DNA of 64,000 nucleotides from Cervus elaphus (GCF_910594005.1 NC_057848.1:51663616-51727615), one strand, 5' to 3'. Counted from the first letter of the stretch, positions 23,359 through 34,114 are shown. Made by a program: numbers and translations. The notes: generated by a model not told the origin, from the sequence alone.

Positions 23359-23549
23359 GACTTTTCTGAATTTTCTTTTCCTTTATTCTTCTTCCTTTGC
23401 CTGTCCTTTAAATGTTGGTGTCTTTGGACCCCACTCTCAGCTTTCTTATAGTTTTACATGCTCTTTTTGGATAATCTCACCTAATACTATTTCCCTGAGT
23501 ACATTTTCATCAACCACAACCTATTTCCATTAGTTTTGCTAAATCAGTC

Positions 23550-23568
23550 GAGAGAGAGAGAGAGAGAG
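23550..23568. repeat. (AG)9 microsatellite
   Basis: Uninterrupted GA/AG dinucleotide run. Confidence 0.95.
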
Positions 23569-23628
23569 CAGATGGAAATAACTAATAGGAGACATCAAGG
23601 GTAGAGAGATTCTTGCTGAAGGCAGGCC

Positions 23629-23718
23629 AGGGTGACCAGATATCAGGGGTGAGAAACTCTCTCTAAACTGGCCTAGCAGGATTTTTACTAAAACTGGACT
23701 TCACAAGTATGGTCATGG
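23629..23718. mobile_element. possible hAT fragment (Blackjack-like ends)
   Basis: 'agggtgaccagata' on the left and 'gcaggatttttactaaaactggacttcacaagtatggtcat' on the right look like opposing ends of a short hAT-type element. Weak. Confidence 0.35.
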
Positions 23719-23814
23719 AAGTCCAAGATTGAAGCCTACTTGAGAATAGGGATCAGAGAAGCATAAGTAAAGTTTAGTCAGAGACAGCATCTTTGGTACT
23801 CTGCCCCCCTTTTT

Positions 23815-24728
23815 GTCCAGGCCATCGTTATCTCTTTCCTTAACTGTTGTAGTAGTCTCCTACTATGAACGTTGCCTCTGGTTTCCAACCCGTAAGATCA
23901 TTCCTCCTCTTTCTAGCCAGAATGGTCTTTCTAAAATAAATATCGAATCAAGTCCCTCACCTTCTTAAAAATCTAAAGCCAATAGATTTCAATTGCCTAA
24001 ATATATAATTCAATCTCCTTTACATGAAAAACAAGTGTTTCAACTTATTGAACACGTACTATGTCTCAGGCCTTATGCTAAGCACTTGGCAAACATCATA
24101 CTTTACATAAATTAATCCTCAGTATAATCCCACAAAGTTGTTACAATTATTATTCCCATTCTATAGGCAAGGAACTCAAGACAGAGGGATTCATTAACTT
24201 GCCCAAAGTCACACATCAGTCACTTAGCAGCAAGTGGCAGTGCCCAATTTGAACCTGGTTCATCTGATCCAGTAACATATGGTTATACAGGTGCTCTCCC
24301 TCACCATCTGGCTTAACCTGTCTGTCCATCCTCACCACCATGATATTCCCCTACATACTGTCACCACTGCAGATACCCCAAACTAGTCACAATTTATTTC
24401 TTAAGGACACCTTATATCCATCTTTCATGTTTCTCTGTCTTTATACATAATATCCATTCTGCCTAGAATGTATTCTTTCATCTCCTGGACTTTATGAATC
24501 TCTACTCATCCTCCCAGATCCAGCTCAAAAGTCGTAACCAGTACATAGCCCTGCCCAGCCCTTCCAGTTAACTCATTCCCTCTTGGGTCAGATAATACTG
24601 CCTTCTACACAGAAGAGAATGTAAGGTCAATGAGCTTGTCTTCTTTACTCATTGCTATTTCTCTGGTATCTAGTCACAGGGCTTGACAGATGGTAGGCAG
24701 TCAATAAATACGTGTGGAACAAATTAAT
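23815..24728 (+). mobile_element. L2 LINE 3' half, interrupted by a MIR
   Basis: The first part (23815-24030) has 'tagtctcctactatgaac', 'gccagaatggtctttctaaaataaat' and 'aagtccctcaccttcttaaaa'. The second part (24300-24728) has 'ttctgcctagaatgtattc', 'agatccagctcaaaagtcg', 'ggtcaatgagcttgtcttc' and the terminus 'gcagtcaataaatacgtgtgg'. The MIR at 24036-24290 separates them. Confidence 0.82.
24036..24290 (-). mobile_element. MIR SINE, near full length
   Basis: Antisense MIR: 'ttattgaacacgtactatgtctcagg', 'taagcacttggcaaac', 'attctataggcaaggaactcaagac', 'aacttgcccaaagtcacac' and 'ttgaacctggttcatctgatcc'. Well preserved and embedded in an L2. Confidence 0.9.
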
Positions 24729-24923
24729 TAAAAATACATTTCTCAGGAGACAGGAGGGGGCTCAACAGGGTGGGGATATATATGCAATTATGACTGATTC
24801 ACATTGTTCTATGGCAGAAACCAGCACAACACTGTAAAGCAATTATCTTCCAATTAAAAAATAAAATAAAAAGGAACACTTAGAACTCAAGAATTAGAGA
24901 AGGTTTTAAAAATACATTTCTCA
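24729..24923 (+). mobile_element. L1 3' end with 17-bp target duplication and extra 3' sequence
   Basis: The direct repeat taaaaatacatttctca is exact at 24729-24745 and 24907-24923. Between them lie 'ggggatatatatgcaattatgactgattcac', 'cagcacaacactgtaaagcaattatcttccaatt' (bovine L1 3' UTR) and an A-rich tail at 24855-24872. A further 34 bases (24873-24906) that are not L1 precede the second duplication. Confidence 0.88.
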
Positions 24924-24959
24924 TAGTGCTTCTAATACTACATTGAAATTTTTTCACAT

Positions 24960-25072
24960 GGCCATCCCCATACTACACTGTAAGCACCTAGGGTGGAACC
25001 ACATTTTATTATCACATCCATTATTCCTAATGTAGTAAGCATGTATTAAAAACTTATTAAAGGAATAAATGT
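24960..25072 (+). mobile_element. L2 LINE terminus
   Basis: 'actgtaagcacctagggtggaaccacattt' and 'aatgtagtaagcatgtattaaaaacttattaaaggaataaatg' follow the last 100 bases of L2. Confidence 0.6.
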
Positions 25073-26040
25073 CTGATATTCATACTGTAGAGATCCATGC
25101 CCTGGGATAAGGTTTCATGGTGCTAACAATTTTCTTATCAAATGCAAATATGCCTGAGGGAAAGAATAGAAGCCGCACTTTGGCAATTATCAGGTATTAG
25201 GACCATAGCAGAGATTGATTTGCCAGACTGATTTCTGTGACAACCGCCAGCAGGTGAGTACTTGGATAATACAGAACATGGTGCAGTACAACAGGTCCAC
25301 AACCATGGACACAGTTTAAGGTCCCTGAGCTGTCTGAGGGTTGCCTAAAGGCACTCCGTATGTTGAGGAGGAAGAAAGGCCCATGTACTTGTAAATGTCT
25401 CCACGTATAAGGTGTCTGAAAGTGGAGAGTGAAGCAGATGGTCAAATAAATTGGTTGCTAGTTGGATGAGGAAGATATTAGTCTGGAAAATTCACAGATG
25501 GAGAAATAGTCTCCTAAGGCTTTCCCACTCTGCACAGATAATTCTTACATGGAAACACAGACAGCATGCACTGAAGAACAGATACTAAGTGGTTATTCTG
25601 AATAGAGAGTAAAGTGTCTCCATTTTGCTTTTGCGGATAGGGCTTTGTGCCACGTTAGGCTCTGCATATGGTGAGCACTCAGGCCTGTGATTACTGGCAA
25701 GGGCCCCAGACACTGCTTGAAACCAACAGGAGCATTAATGCAGTCCCCACTCCCTAGAAGGTGCCTATCAAAAAAAGCCCCCCTTGACATTTACATTCCT
25801 TAGTGAGCACCTGGAGTTCTTTGGCTAGGAGAAAGAAAATGGATGGACAAACTCAAGTTTCAGCCAGTTCAAGAATTAGATTTATCTGATTATAGAGTTT
25901 TTCATGCAGAGTTAAAACCACTTAATGGGTCTATTTTCAAAGCTTCTTTTCATTGATTTGAAGGAGAAGTACCTTTCTAAGGCTCTTTGCAAGATTTAGC
26001 TTATTTATGCCTCAAGCAGGCTGGGGGATAAAGTTTCTGA
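25073..26040. other. repeat-poor DNA
   Basis: No recognised repeat. A strong donor-like site (cag|gtgagta, 25251-25260) occurs without a credible acceptor or open frame, so no exon is called. Antisense frames of 65-82 codons here lack recognisable domains. Confidence 0.4.
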
Positions 26041-26066
26041 AGAGAAAAGAAAGAAAGAAAGAAAAT
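26041..26066. repeat. (GAAA)n short tandem repeat
   Basis: About four to five GAAA units, slightly impure at the left edge. Confidence 0.9.
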
Positions 26067-27572
26067 AACCACACAATTCACAGAGACCTAAATAGATGGG
26101 CCAGAGAGTGAAAATTCAAGAAGTTGCATGTTGTTGTACCAAAAAAGTTGGGGTGCCATTACTTCTAGGCCACAGGGAACCAGGGCTAATCCCAAGTGCT
26201 CTGGGAAACAGAATCAGTCTTGCACCTCAGTGAAACCAGAGGCAGTTGAATGTCTTGCTGGTTTAATTTGAAGTCCAGGAAGCCCTTTCTTCCTTTTCTT
26301 CCCCCTGCTCCAGAGCTTTCAATTCCCATCATGACAGTTTGGTTTTTTTCTTTGGGGTAAGGCACTCAAGTGAAATGGAAAAACCCCTGGGAACCTGAAG
26401 ACATTAACTTCTGATTAGATTTAACTACCTTAGCACTGATTCACTTAATAGCTACCAGGGGAACAGCCTGGGAAGAGGAGAGCAGGGCCTTGAAGGCACA
26501 GAATCAGGTGTCAGAATCAAGGAAGGAAAAAGTTTAGAGCAGAGTGTGACCAGGATTTGGCACAACCCTGGTGAAAGAGAAAATGTTTCCAGGGCTATAA
26601 GCACTTTGCCAAGAGGCAGCAGCACTAGGGGCACCTAGAGGAAAGGTGAGGAAATACCGTGGACCATGAAACAACCCCGCCATGTCCCAGTTTTTCAAAT
26701 CTAGCTCTGAAGGAAACCTTCCAAAGTGAGGATGGCCCCTTCTCTTCACCCACAGTACTTCTTTTAAAATACATTTTTATTTGTGTTTACACAAAGGCAT
26801 TGGAAGGCACTGCCAAACCAGAGGAGTAGGGAATCCATTCATCATCAGAAATAGGATGGGGAGGACTCTTTGTCCTTCTCCTTGAAAGAAGGCCTTGGAT
26901 GTGGGATGTCACCCCTCACAAAAGTTATGCTGTCAACATCAGTCAGGAGCCCACACAGCCCTGAGCCTCACCAAGGTCTCACATGAAGTCTAGTGAGCTC
27001 TAGTCAAGGAGATCAGTTTCCATCCTTCCGGGGCAGGGACTGCTTCCCCCTCAACTGGGTCCCAGTGTGAAGCCTGAGGACCCTGTGTCCCTCATCCGCA
27101 TTAGTCACCATCACGCTCGCTCACAGAATTGATCTGTCCCCTATGGCGCCACAGTCCTGTGCTTCCTGTGGTCCACTGGGGCCCTTGCACTCTGCCCTCT
27201 GGAGGCCTGTTCTACTGTCAACAGCATTTATTCTACTTTCTACCTTTCCCCCAGATTTGGATTTCTACCAAATCCCTTCTGCCCTGGGATTTGCCTACTG
27301 CCTGCTGGCTTCCCCGCTGAGATCCCTGCTTCCCTCGTGACCTGTTCAAGAGGCTCTTCCTCTCCCTCTCAGGGTCAAGAGAGTAGTTCTATCAACTCCT
27401 CACTCAGCCCAGCTGTCTGCTTTCTGTTGTTCTATCACCTACCTTTGACTGCCACACCTTTGAAGCTCACCCTGTAATCCAAGCACATCTGCGTCTTCCT
27501 GTCCTCCACAGTAGCATCGCTCCTCCTCCACACTGTTTTCTAACAATATTTTCTTCCACGCAGACTCCTGTT
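26067..27572. other. repeat-poor DNA, moderate GC
   Basis: About 1.5 kb. The 27020-27560 part is C/T-rich and relatively GC-rich, giving chance open frames of about 60-70 codons on both strands. No domain, promoter or CpG island is evident. Confidence 0.4.
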
Positions 27573-27848
27573 CAGGGTGATGTTAATTTTTTTAATTATT
27601 TTCAAAACTATTTTGTATTGGCGTATAGCCGATTAACAATGCTGTGACAGTTTCAGGTGAGTACAGAAGGGACTCAGCCATACATATACATGTATCCATT
27701 CTCCCCCAAACTCCCCTCCCATCCAGGCTGCCACATAATATTGAACAGAGTTCCCTGTGCTAGACAGTAGGTCCTTGTTGGTTATCCATTTTAAATTTAG
27801 CAGTGTATACATGTCCATCCCAAACTGACTACAGGGTGACATCAATTT
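27573..27848 (-). mobile_element. L1 3' end, antisense, with target duplication
   Basis: Antisense bovine L1 3' UTR: a T-rich start, 'gtatagccgattaacaatgctgtgacagtttcaggtg', 'catacatatacatgtatccattctcccccaaactcccctcccatc' and 'gagttccctgtgctagacagtaggtccttgttggtta'. Flanks start with cagggtga at 27573-27580 and 27832-27839 and remain alike with three changes over 17 bases. Confidence 0.9.
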
Positions 27849-27879
27849 CTAGATGACTAATCTATATCAAACCCTGGCC

Positions 27880-28640
27880 TAGCAAATCCTTAATTCATTC
27901 TTCTCTGAAGATGTTCACTTCCACTCTCTTTGAACCACACTCTCTTTTGACAAAAATCTGTAACTCAACCTCACCTGGAACTCTAAGACCCATCCTCTCC
28001 CACACTTCTGGACACAACTTACTTTGCTCCCCCTACCCTGAGTCCCACCAAATTTGTCTTGAACTTTATCATGAGCCCCACTCTCAATTGCTCTCCATCT
28101 TCCCAGTCTGTGAGGGCCCTCCTGCTTGCTTTTCTCCTCCCTTGCCTGCCAGATCCCCCTAACCCTCCAGCTCCCAGGGAACACAACTCAAAAAGACACC
28201 GTAAGACAAATGAAGACAAATCGATGTTTCCTTTCTTCAGCTCGGCTCTCAATGCTTCCAGTCGCTTTCTTTCTTACTTGCTGCCTGCCCCAACCCTCCC
28301 AGCTTATACCCCACTCTCCTCAAGCCCCTAGATTCACCTCATCTTCACAGTTAGAAACAAAATAATGATTTTTTTCCAAAAAGACTTTATGTGAACACTG
28401 CATTCTTCAAGTAATTCCCCATTTCTCATTCCTTTTACTGACAAAAATCAATGAGTACATTTCATTTTGTACACCTCTTCACTACACACTCCCTTATTAA
28501 CTCTAACCACTATACTTAAACTGTTCACTCAAAGGTAACTAATGATCTCCTAATTGCTGAATTCATCAGCCTCTTCTCCAGCTACATCCCACTCAATCTC
28601 TCAGCACCATTTGATAGTTTATCACACCTTATTTGTTAAA
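27880..28640 (+). mobile_element. L2 LINE fragment including part of ORF2
   Basis: 'attccccatttctcattccttttactgacaaa' and 'caaaggtaactaatgatctcctaattgctgaattcatcagcctcttctc' with 'aatctctcagcaccatttgatag' correspond to the L2 segment just before and within the reverse transcriptase ('VTNDLL...LS A FD' region). The part left of 28400 is less certain. No intact frame. Confidence 0.6.
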
Positions 28641-28658
28641 AAAAAAAAAAAAAAAAAG
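28639..28658. repeat. poly(A) run
   Basis: An uninterrupted A20 run at the end of the L2 fragment. No element that I recognise ends here in sense, so its origin is unclear. Confidence 0.9.
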
Positions 28659-29559
28659 AGACCTCTGCATCACCTCCTGTTCTTCCCTCTCTCCCACTAG
28701 AAATAGCCTTTGATATCAGGAAGACAAGGCCATCACCTTCTCCAACCTTGCCAGTTATTTTGCTGTTCTCCTTCCCCAGCCCTGAGCACCCCCTCACCAG
28801 GCATTTCCACCAGATCTTCAATGATTTTACTTCCTTTGCCTTCTGCTGTGTTTGCCTTGCCAAAGCCCAAGTGTGGACACACACAACTCTCTTTTTTTCC
28901 CATGCCAACTTCCAGGCCAAAAAGCACAGCAGGCAGAAGTCAAGCCCCAACAATAAGTATCTCCACGACTATGTGAAGAACTGACTATGGATAAATAAGT
29001 TGCAGGATGCAAGATAAATGGAGGTAGGTCATTTCTCTGTTCCGGAAATTGAAACAGTTTTGATATTCTCATATATAATGTGAAAAGTCGACTGTGATTA
29101 ATTTCCCAACATATCTGCCTTAGAAACATTTTTCTCATTGTCTCCCGAAATAATATTCTGAAGGATATCATTTACTAAAATACTGCAATTTCACATTCAG
29201 CATTTTCCATTTTCTCTTCTCAAATTTGCTCCCTCAACCCATTCTCAAATTACCAGAGGTATTCCGGGTTTCTTTGCTCTTAGCTAATGATTTTTGCATC
29301 CTGCCTCACTGAGAAAAATATATTTAATGTACATGAAATTCCCAACTTTTACATTGATAATTGTTCTCTCTCCAAGGTCTTGCTTTGCGCTTCTGATCTC
29401 TCATCATCTCCATAATACTGGTTCTCCCCACTACTACCACATTTTTTTCCTTCATCCTCCTAGGACTAAACACCTTCTGACTCAGACATGGGCTCGTTCA
29501 AGTTCTCCTATCCCTGAAATAATCAAACCGACTTGCCCTGCAAGGTAGCATTTATTTCC
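28659..29559. other. unassigned DNA, pyrimidine-rich
   Basis: About 900 bases; overlapping chance frames of 60-114 codons on both strands reflect the skewed composition. No repeat named. Confidence 0.4.
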
Positions 29560-30240
29560 TGTCATTGCCATCTGCCAGCTCCTTAACCGAGTAGTCAGTC
29601 TCAGGGCCCTGCCTCCTTTTCATCATCTGCTCACTCTTTTACTCCTGCAGTTTGCCTTTTGCCCTCACCATGACCTCTGTGCTCATAAGTCAATAGGGTT
29701 TTCATAACTGAAAGGCCTCCTCTCAATACACATCCCAATGACTATTGTAAAGCATCTAACAGCTGTCATCATTTATTCCTCTCAAGACTTAGACAATCCT
29801 GCCTTCTTTCAGTTCTCCCCTTAAATCCTTGTCCACTCCATTTCAGTCTCCTTCTCTGCCTCCTCTCACTGAGCCCCTTCCTTTAGTGTAGTGCTTTCCC
29901 AGAGTTCTGTCATTCCTTCTTCTATTTTCTCCTTCTACAACTCCCCCCAAAAGTGAGCTCATTCTCTCTCATGCTTCTCCTTGTGACCCTTCTTCTGAGC
30001 TTTAGACTTGACTTCCAAATAGCCCCTAAGTATCTAAATGTCATTTTCCTAGTCACAGGTGCTAACAATTTCCCACATCATTTTTGACTCCTCCCTCCCT
30101 CATGATCTCCAAACATGATCCCACCCACATGCAATCCAAAGAGTCACTGAATTCTAATGCTACCTCCAAAATGTCATTTGTATTTGCACTCAATTCCAAA
30201 CCAATTTCTAGGACTCTAGGTTAAGCCTCCATCATCTCCT
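29560..30240 (+). mobile_element. L2 LINE fragment, second copy
   Basis: 'aaccgagtagtcagtctcagggccctgcctcc' and 'ttactcctgcagtttgccttttgccctcaccatgacc' repeat the ORF2 5' section. '30000-30180' reads 'acttccaaatagcccctaagtatctaaatgtcattttcc' and 'atgatcccacccacatgcaatccaaagagtcac', in L2 order. Old and gapped. Confidence 0.55.
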
Positions 30241-30489
30241 GCATTATGTGAAGGCATCCGAATTCAGGTAGGAGTGGTATGCTATTCACATCACAGGCAC
30301 TCAGTTCATTTTGTAATTTAAGTGTATTGAACAATGTGATGAAGCTGAAAGGGCAGGCTGTGGGCTCTAGACATGGAAGCCATTTTGTCCCCTGCCCACC
30401 CACCCCACCCCCATTTCTTGTAGGTAAGACTTCAGCTGGCATGATCTTCTCTGAGTTCCAAAGGGTGAATTCTAACAGTTTCTAATCAA

Positions 30490-30871
30490 GAGAGAGGCAG
30501 CCCCAAGCCTAGATGGGAGGGGAGTTTGGGGGAGAATGGATACATGTGTATGTATGGCTGAGTCCCTTCACTGTTCACCTGAAACTCTGACAACATTGTT
30601 AATCAGCTATGAAAGTGAAAGTGAAATTAAAGTCGCTCAGTTGTATCCAACTCTTTGTGACCCCATGTACTGTAGCCTAACAGGCTCCTCAGTCCATGGG
30701 ATTTTTGAAGCAAGAATACTGGAGTGGGTTGCCATTTTCTTCTCCAGGAGATCTTCCCAACCCAAGGATTGAACCCCGGTCTCCCACATTGTAGGCAGAC
30801 CCTTTACCATCTGAGCCACCAGGGAAGTCCCTCTATACCCCAATACAAAATTAAAAGTTTTTTTTTTTTTT
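30490..30871 (+). mobile_element. L1 3' end, split by a SINE
   Basis: Bovine L1 3' UTR: 'gatgggaggggagtttgggggagaatggatacatgtgtatgtatggctgagtccc', 'cacctgaaactctgacaacattgttaatcagctat' (to 30610), then after the SINE 'ctataccccaatacaaaattaaaag' and a T/A-rich end. Confidence 0.9.
30611..30832 (-). mobile_element. Bov-tA SINE nested in the L1 tail
   Basis: Antisense copy from 'gaaagtgaaagtgaaatt' to 'gagccaccagggaagtccct'. It splits the L1 motif 'agctatactccaatac'; only the four bases ctat are duplicated at the join. Confidence 0.93.
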
Positions 30872-31165
30872 AAAGAGGGAGGAGCAGCCAAGAAACACCT
30901 GAGGCAAGATTAAAGGTACCAGAGAAGCTCACCAAGATTAGGAGACCAACCAACACACAACCTACACACACACACCCTAATCTTGTCAGCAACCCCACCC
31001 TTATAAAGCTCATCAAATCCTCCAGGGTTGAGGGAACAGTTTTGCAAGGTAGGATTGTGCTACATCCCCCTTTGCCTGGCAAAGACTATTCTTCTCTACT
31101 TCACCCAAAACTCTGTCTCTGAGATTCAATTCAGCACTGGTGCAAAGGCTGAGCTCTCAACCTCA
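30872..31165. other. unassigned DNA
   Basis: About 300 bases between two SINEs, with a short (AC)n run near 30963-30974. Nothing else recognised. Confidence 0.45.
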
Positions 31166-31372
31166 AAAGTGTTAGTTGTTCAGTCATGTTGAACTCTTTG
31201 CAACCCCATGGACTGTAGCCCACCAGGCGCCTGTCCATGGAATTCTCCAGGCAAGAATACTGGAGTGGGTAGCGATTCCCCTTCTCCAGGGGATCTTCCC
31301 AACCCAGGGATTGAACCTGAGTCTCCCATATTGCAGGCAGATTCTTTACTGTCTGAGGCACCAGGGAAACCC
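31166..31372 (-). mobile_element. Bov-tA SINE, antisense
   Basis: 'aagtgttagttgttcagtcatg' to 'tctgaggcaccagggaaaccc'. Full length with a few deletions (the 'cagtccatgg' part is shortened). Confidence 0.92.
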
Positions 31373-31404
31373 TAAAATCATCTGCAAAGAAAGCCCATCT
31401 AGTT

Positions 31405-31630
31405 AAGAGAAAAGGCTTTGGAGCCAGGCTTGCCTGAATTCATATTCTGGCTATGAAAGGGTAACTTATTAGCTTTTTGAGCAATTTAAAGAACTATTTC
31501 TTTGTAAAGTTTCCTCATCTGTACAATGAAGATAATAGCACCTACCTCATAAACTTATATGGATTAAACAAGTTAAAACATTTTAAAAAATGCTCTAAAA
31601 CACATGGCAAACAAATAGTAAGCAACCCAG
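31405..31630 (+). mobile_element. MIR SINE, near full length
   Basis: Sense MIR: 'ttggagccaggcttgcctgaattcatattctggctatg', 'gtttcctcatctgtacaatgaagataatagcacctacctcataaa' and 'aacaaatagtaagcaa'. All MIR sections are present in order. Confidence 0.9.
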
Positions 31631-31930
31631 AAGTGTTCATAGTTATCATAATTACTTCCTTACACATTCATTGCAAAACAAGCTGATTCATAAAACACTT
31701 CCAGAGAGTCTCCAGTTCCTATTTAGTATTTTCCCTGCCACAGGCTGGTATCCACTTTAACAGAAAAGTCTCAGACCAAGCTAATCAAACATACTGTTTC
31801 TGTCAACATGTCACTTAAGATTTGGCCCAGATAATTTCTAATCCACTCAAACTACCACTAGAGGATCCACTGTTGAATGCCATTAAGGATTGGATTAAAT
31901 TCTTTGTGTGATGTTGATTTATCACAGAAC
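31631..31930. other. single-copy DNA, nothing recognised
   Basis: About 300 bases between the MIR and the BovB insertion, with no repeat or gene signature. Confidence 0.45.
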
Positions 31931-32389
31931 AGAACAAGAGTTTTTCCAGTACTCATGTATGGATGTGAGATTTGGACTACAAAGAAAGCTGAGCACTGAA
32001 GAATTGATGCTTTTGAACTGTGGTGTTGGAGAAGACTCTTGAGAGTCCCCTGGACTGCAAGGAGATCCAACCCGTCCATCCTAAAGGAAATCAGTCCTGA
32101 ATATTCACTGGAAGAACTGATGCTGAAGTTGAAGCTCCAATACTTTGGCCACCTGATGCAAAGACCTGACTCATTTGAAAAGACCCTGATGCTGGGAAAG
32201 ATTGAAGGTGGGAGGAGAAGGGGATGACAGAGATTGAGATGGTTGGATGGCATCACCGACTCAATGGACATGTGTCTGAGTAAACTCCAGGAGTTGGTGA
32301 TGGTCAGGGAGGCCTGGTGTACTGCAATCCATGGGGTCACAAAGAGTTGGACACAACTAAGTGACTGAACTGAACTGAGAACAAGAGTT
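31931..32389 (+). mobile_element. BovB LINE 3' fragment with 12-bp target duplication
   Basis: The body at 31943-32377 begins in 'ccagtactcatgtatggatgtgag' (coding 'MYGCE') and ends with 'gtgactgaactgaactg'. The exact repeat agaacaagagtt at 31931-31942 and 32378-32389 bounds it. The 62-codon sense frame at 32039-32227 is part of the degraded BovB C-terminal region. Confidence 0.96.
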
Positions 32390-32564
32390 GGCTAGAAAGG
32401 CCTCTGGGTCAGTGTTAAGGTACTGAGGATGGAAATTAAGGATAAGCAGCCCAGTGGTGTGGCTCTGAGTCTGTGCAAGACCAGAGGCAGAGCCTGAGGG
32501 CAGACTATTAGCAGGGAAGTCAGAAGTCTACTAACAGGGAAGAAAAAGAGGTATACAGTCAGAA

Positions 32565-32770
32565 CTGGACTCTAGATTCAGATGGCCTAGTTTCAAGTTC
32601 TTACTCTTTGACTTGGTGAAGTGTGACATTGAAGACACTGCTTCACTTTTCAATGTCCTTATCTACATCATGGGATTACAATATAATGGCACCTCTTTCA
32701 TAATGTAGTTGTGAGGATGAAATGACAAAAATCTATGTGCACAGCTTGGCACAATGCCTGACTCAAGGTT
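32565..32770 (+). mobile_element. MIR SINE
   Basis: Sense MIR: 'gactctagattcagatggcctagtttcaagttcttactc', 'ttatctacatcatgggattacaatataatggcacctctttc' and 'agcttggcacaatgcctg'. Confidence 0.85.
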
Positions 32771-33039
32771 TACCTTTAGCAGCATCATCATCATTTTATT
32801 AATGGAGTTTAAGTGCAAAATGCCAGCCCATAGAGATCCAAACCAGAGTCAAGGGCAAGAAGCAGCTGTAGGGTTCTTATGACAGAATATGCTATCTTAA
32901 GACTGTATTGGACTTCCTTTATCCTGCTTTGTTCCCACTTTCAGTTCTTTTAGAAGTTAGGCTCTAAAAAAATAAAAAAGAAGAAGAAGTTAGGCTTTTA
33001 TCGTCATGAATGACTATATGGATTTGCCCTCCACAGTGG
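32771..33039. other. single-copy DNA, nothing recognised
   Basis: About 270 bases; contains a short A-rich stretch 'aaaaaaataaaaaagaagaagaag' near 32967. No element assigned. Confidence 0.4.
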
Positions 33040-33235
33040 AATTCTCAAGAGTTCAAATGCCTTAACAAGGTCCTACATGACCTGTCCCCCCACTTCCTCT
33101 TTAGCCTCATCTGCCTTCACTCTCATTTTTACATATTATCCTCTAGGTATACTGAGTTGTTCATAGGGTCCCCGTACTCCATCATGCCTCTCTGCTTGAG
33201 TTCAAGCTCTTTCATCTGCTTAAGAACCCCTTGTC
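33040..33235 (+). mobile_element. L2 LINE fragment (left part)
   Basis: 'caaggtcctacatgacctgtccccccacttcctctttagcctcatctgcc' and 'tcaagctctttcatctgc' follow the sense L2 3' region. A continuation may lie at 33530-33640. Confidence 0.7.
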
Positions 33236-33490
33236 CATTTAGCAAATAATTGAGAATGTTCATCAGCATTGTTTCAGATACTGGGGACACAGCAGTGACT
33301 ACAACAAACAAAACTCAATTACCTTCATGGCTCTCATATTCTAGGTGGGGGGTTGGTAATAAATATGTGAAGAAAACAACACAATGACAGATTGTGCCAG
33401 TGCTATAAAAATTGGAGAAAGAGTCATATAGAAAATAGGATATTATTTTCAACAGTGGAGTCAAGAAAGGGCTCTATGAAAGATGTCATG
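33236..33490 (-). mobile_element. L2 LINE terminus, antisense, between two sense L2 parts
   Basis: 'tttagcaaataattgagaatgttcatcag', 'tactggggacacagcagtgactacaacaaac' and 'ccttcatggctctcatattctaggtggggg' are the reverse complement of the L2 3' end. It lies between two sense L2 pieces. Confidence 0.78.
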
Positions 33491-33529
33491 GACTTATTAT
33501 TAGTATGATTATTATTCTAATCCTTTAGG

Positions 33530-33640
33530 TTTCTATGTCAATTTTCACCTCTCCAAGAAGCCTGCTCTAAATCACCAACTCAAGATAAATACTTTTCTTG
33601 TGGCCTCTCACAGAATCCAAGGTAGGCTGCTCACAGTGCC
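33530..33640 (+). mobile_element. L2 LINE fragment (right part)
   Basis: 'caattttcacctctccaagaagcctgctctaaatcacc' matches the L2 block 'caaatgtcacctcctcagagaggccttccctgaccacc'. Probably continues the copy at 33040. Confidence 0.55.
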
Positions 33641-33666
33641 TGAGTCATAACAACTACCTGGTAGAA

Positions 33667-33825
33667 CAGGGGTTCCTAACCAGAGGACAATGGACATTTT
33701 GGGAATCCACAGGAAGAGTAAGTTGCACTCCAAAGTGAGTATATATTTTTCTGGCCTGAGTGGTCACAGGTTTCATATTCTCAAAGAGCAGATGACCTCA
33801 TCAAAGGGTAAGACCTACTGCTATG
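33667..33825. mobile_element. hAT non-autonomous DNA transposon fragment
   Basis: Left end 'caggggttcctaacc' is a typical hAT terminus; the internal 'tttttctggcctgagtggtcacaggtttcatattctcaaagagc' matches a known Charlie-type MER element. Family not named; right terminus degraded. Confidence 0.5.
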
Positions 33826-33962
33826 TTGATGGTCAGTGAACCATCAAATTTCACCATCTCTTTGTGAGCTATGCATTAGCTGTCCTTGGATGAGTTCTGT
33901 CCTGTAGTATGTATGGCTTAATGCTGAATTACTCCCCACACTAATTTGTTTCTTTAATGCAT

Positions 33963-34020
33963 TTAACATCCTTTTATTGAGGGGCAAAAATACAGCAGGC
34001 CCTCAATAAAGGGATGTTAA
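33963..34020. other. near-perfect hairpin from L2-like ends (candidate microRNA precursor)
   Basis: The arm at 33963-33983 (ttaacatccttttattgaggg) pairs with 34000-34020 at 20 of 21 positions, with a 16-base loop. Both arms resemble L2 termini ('ccctcaataaa'). No evidence of transcription is available from sequence alone. Confidence 0.6.
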
Positions 34021-34114
34021 GCACAGTGGGGGCTGAAGAGATGAGATCCAAATATTCAATAGAAAGCAGAGCAAAGGCCTTACACCATTCCTGCACATAG
34101 ATCCATTTTCTATT

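Noticed and set aside
25251..25260. Strong splice-donor-like cag|gtgagta
   Set aside because: No polypyrimidine tract with acceptor at a sensible distance upstream and no open coding frame, so no exon can be supported.
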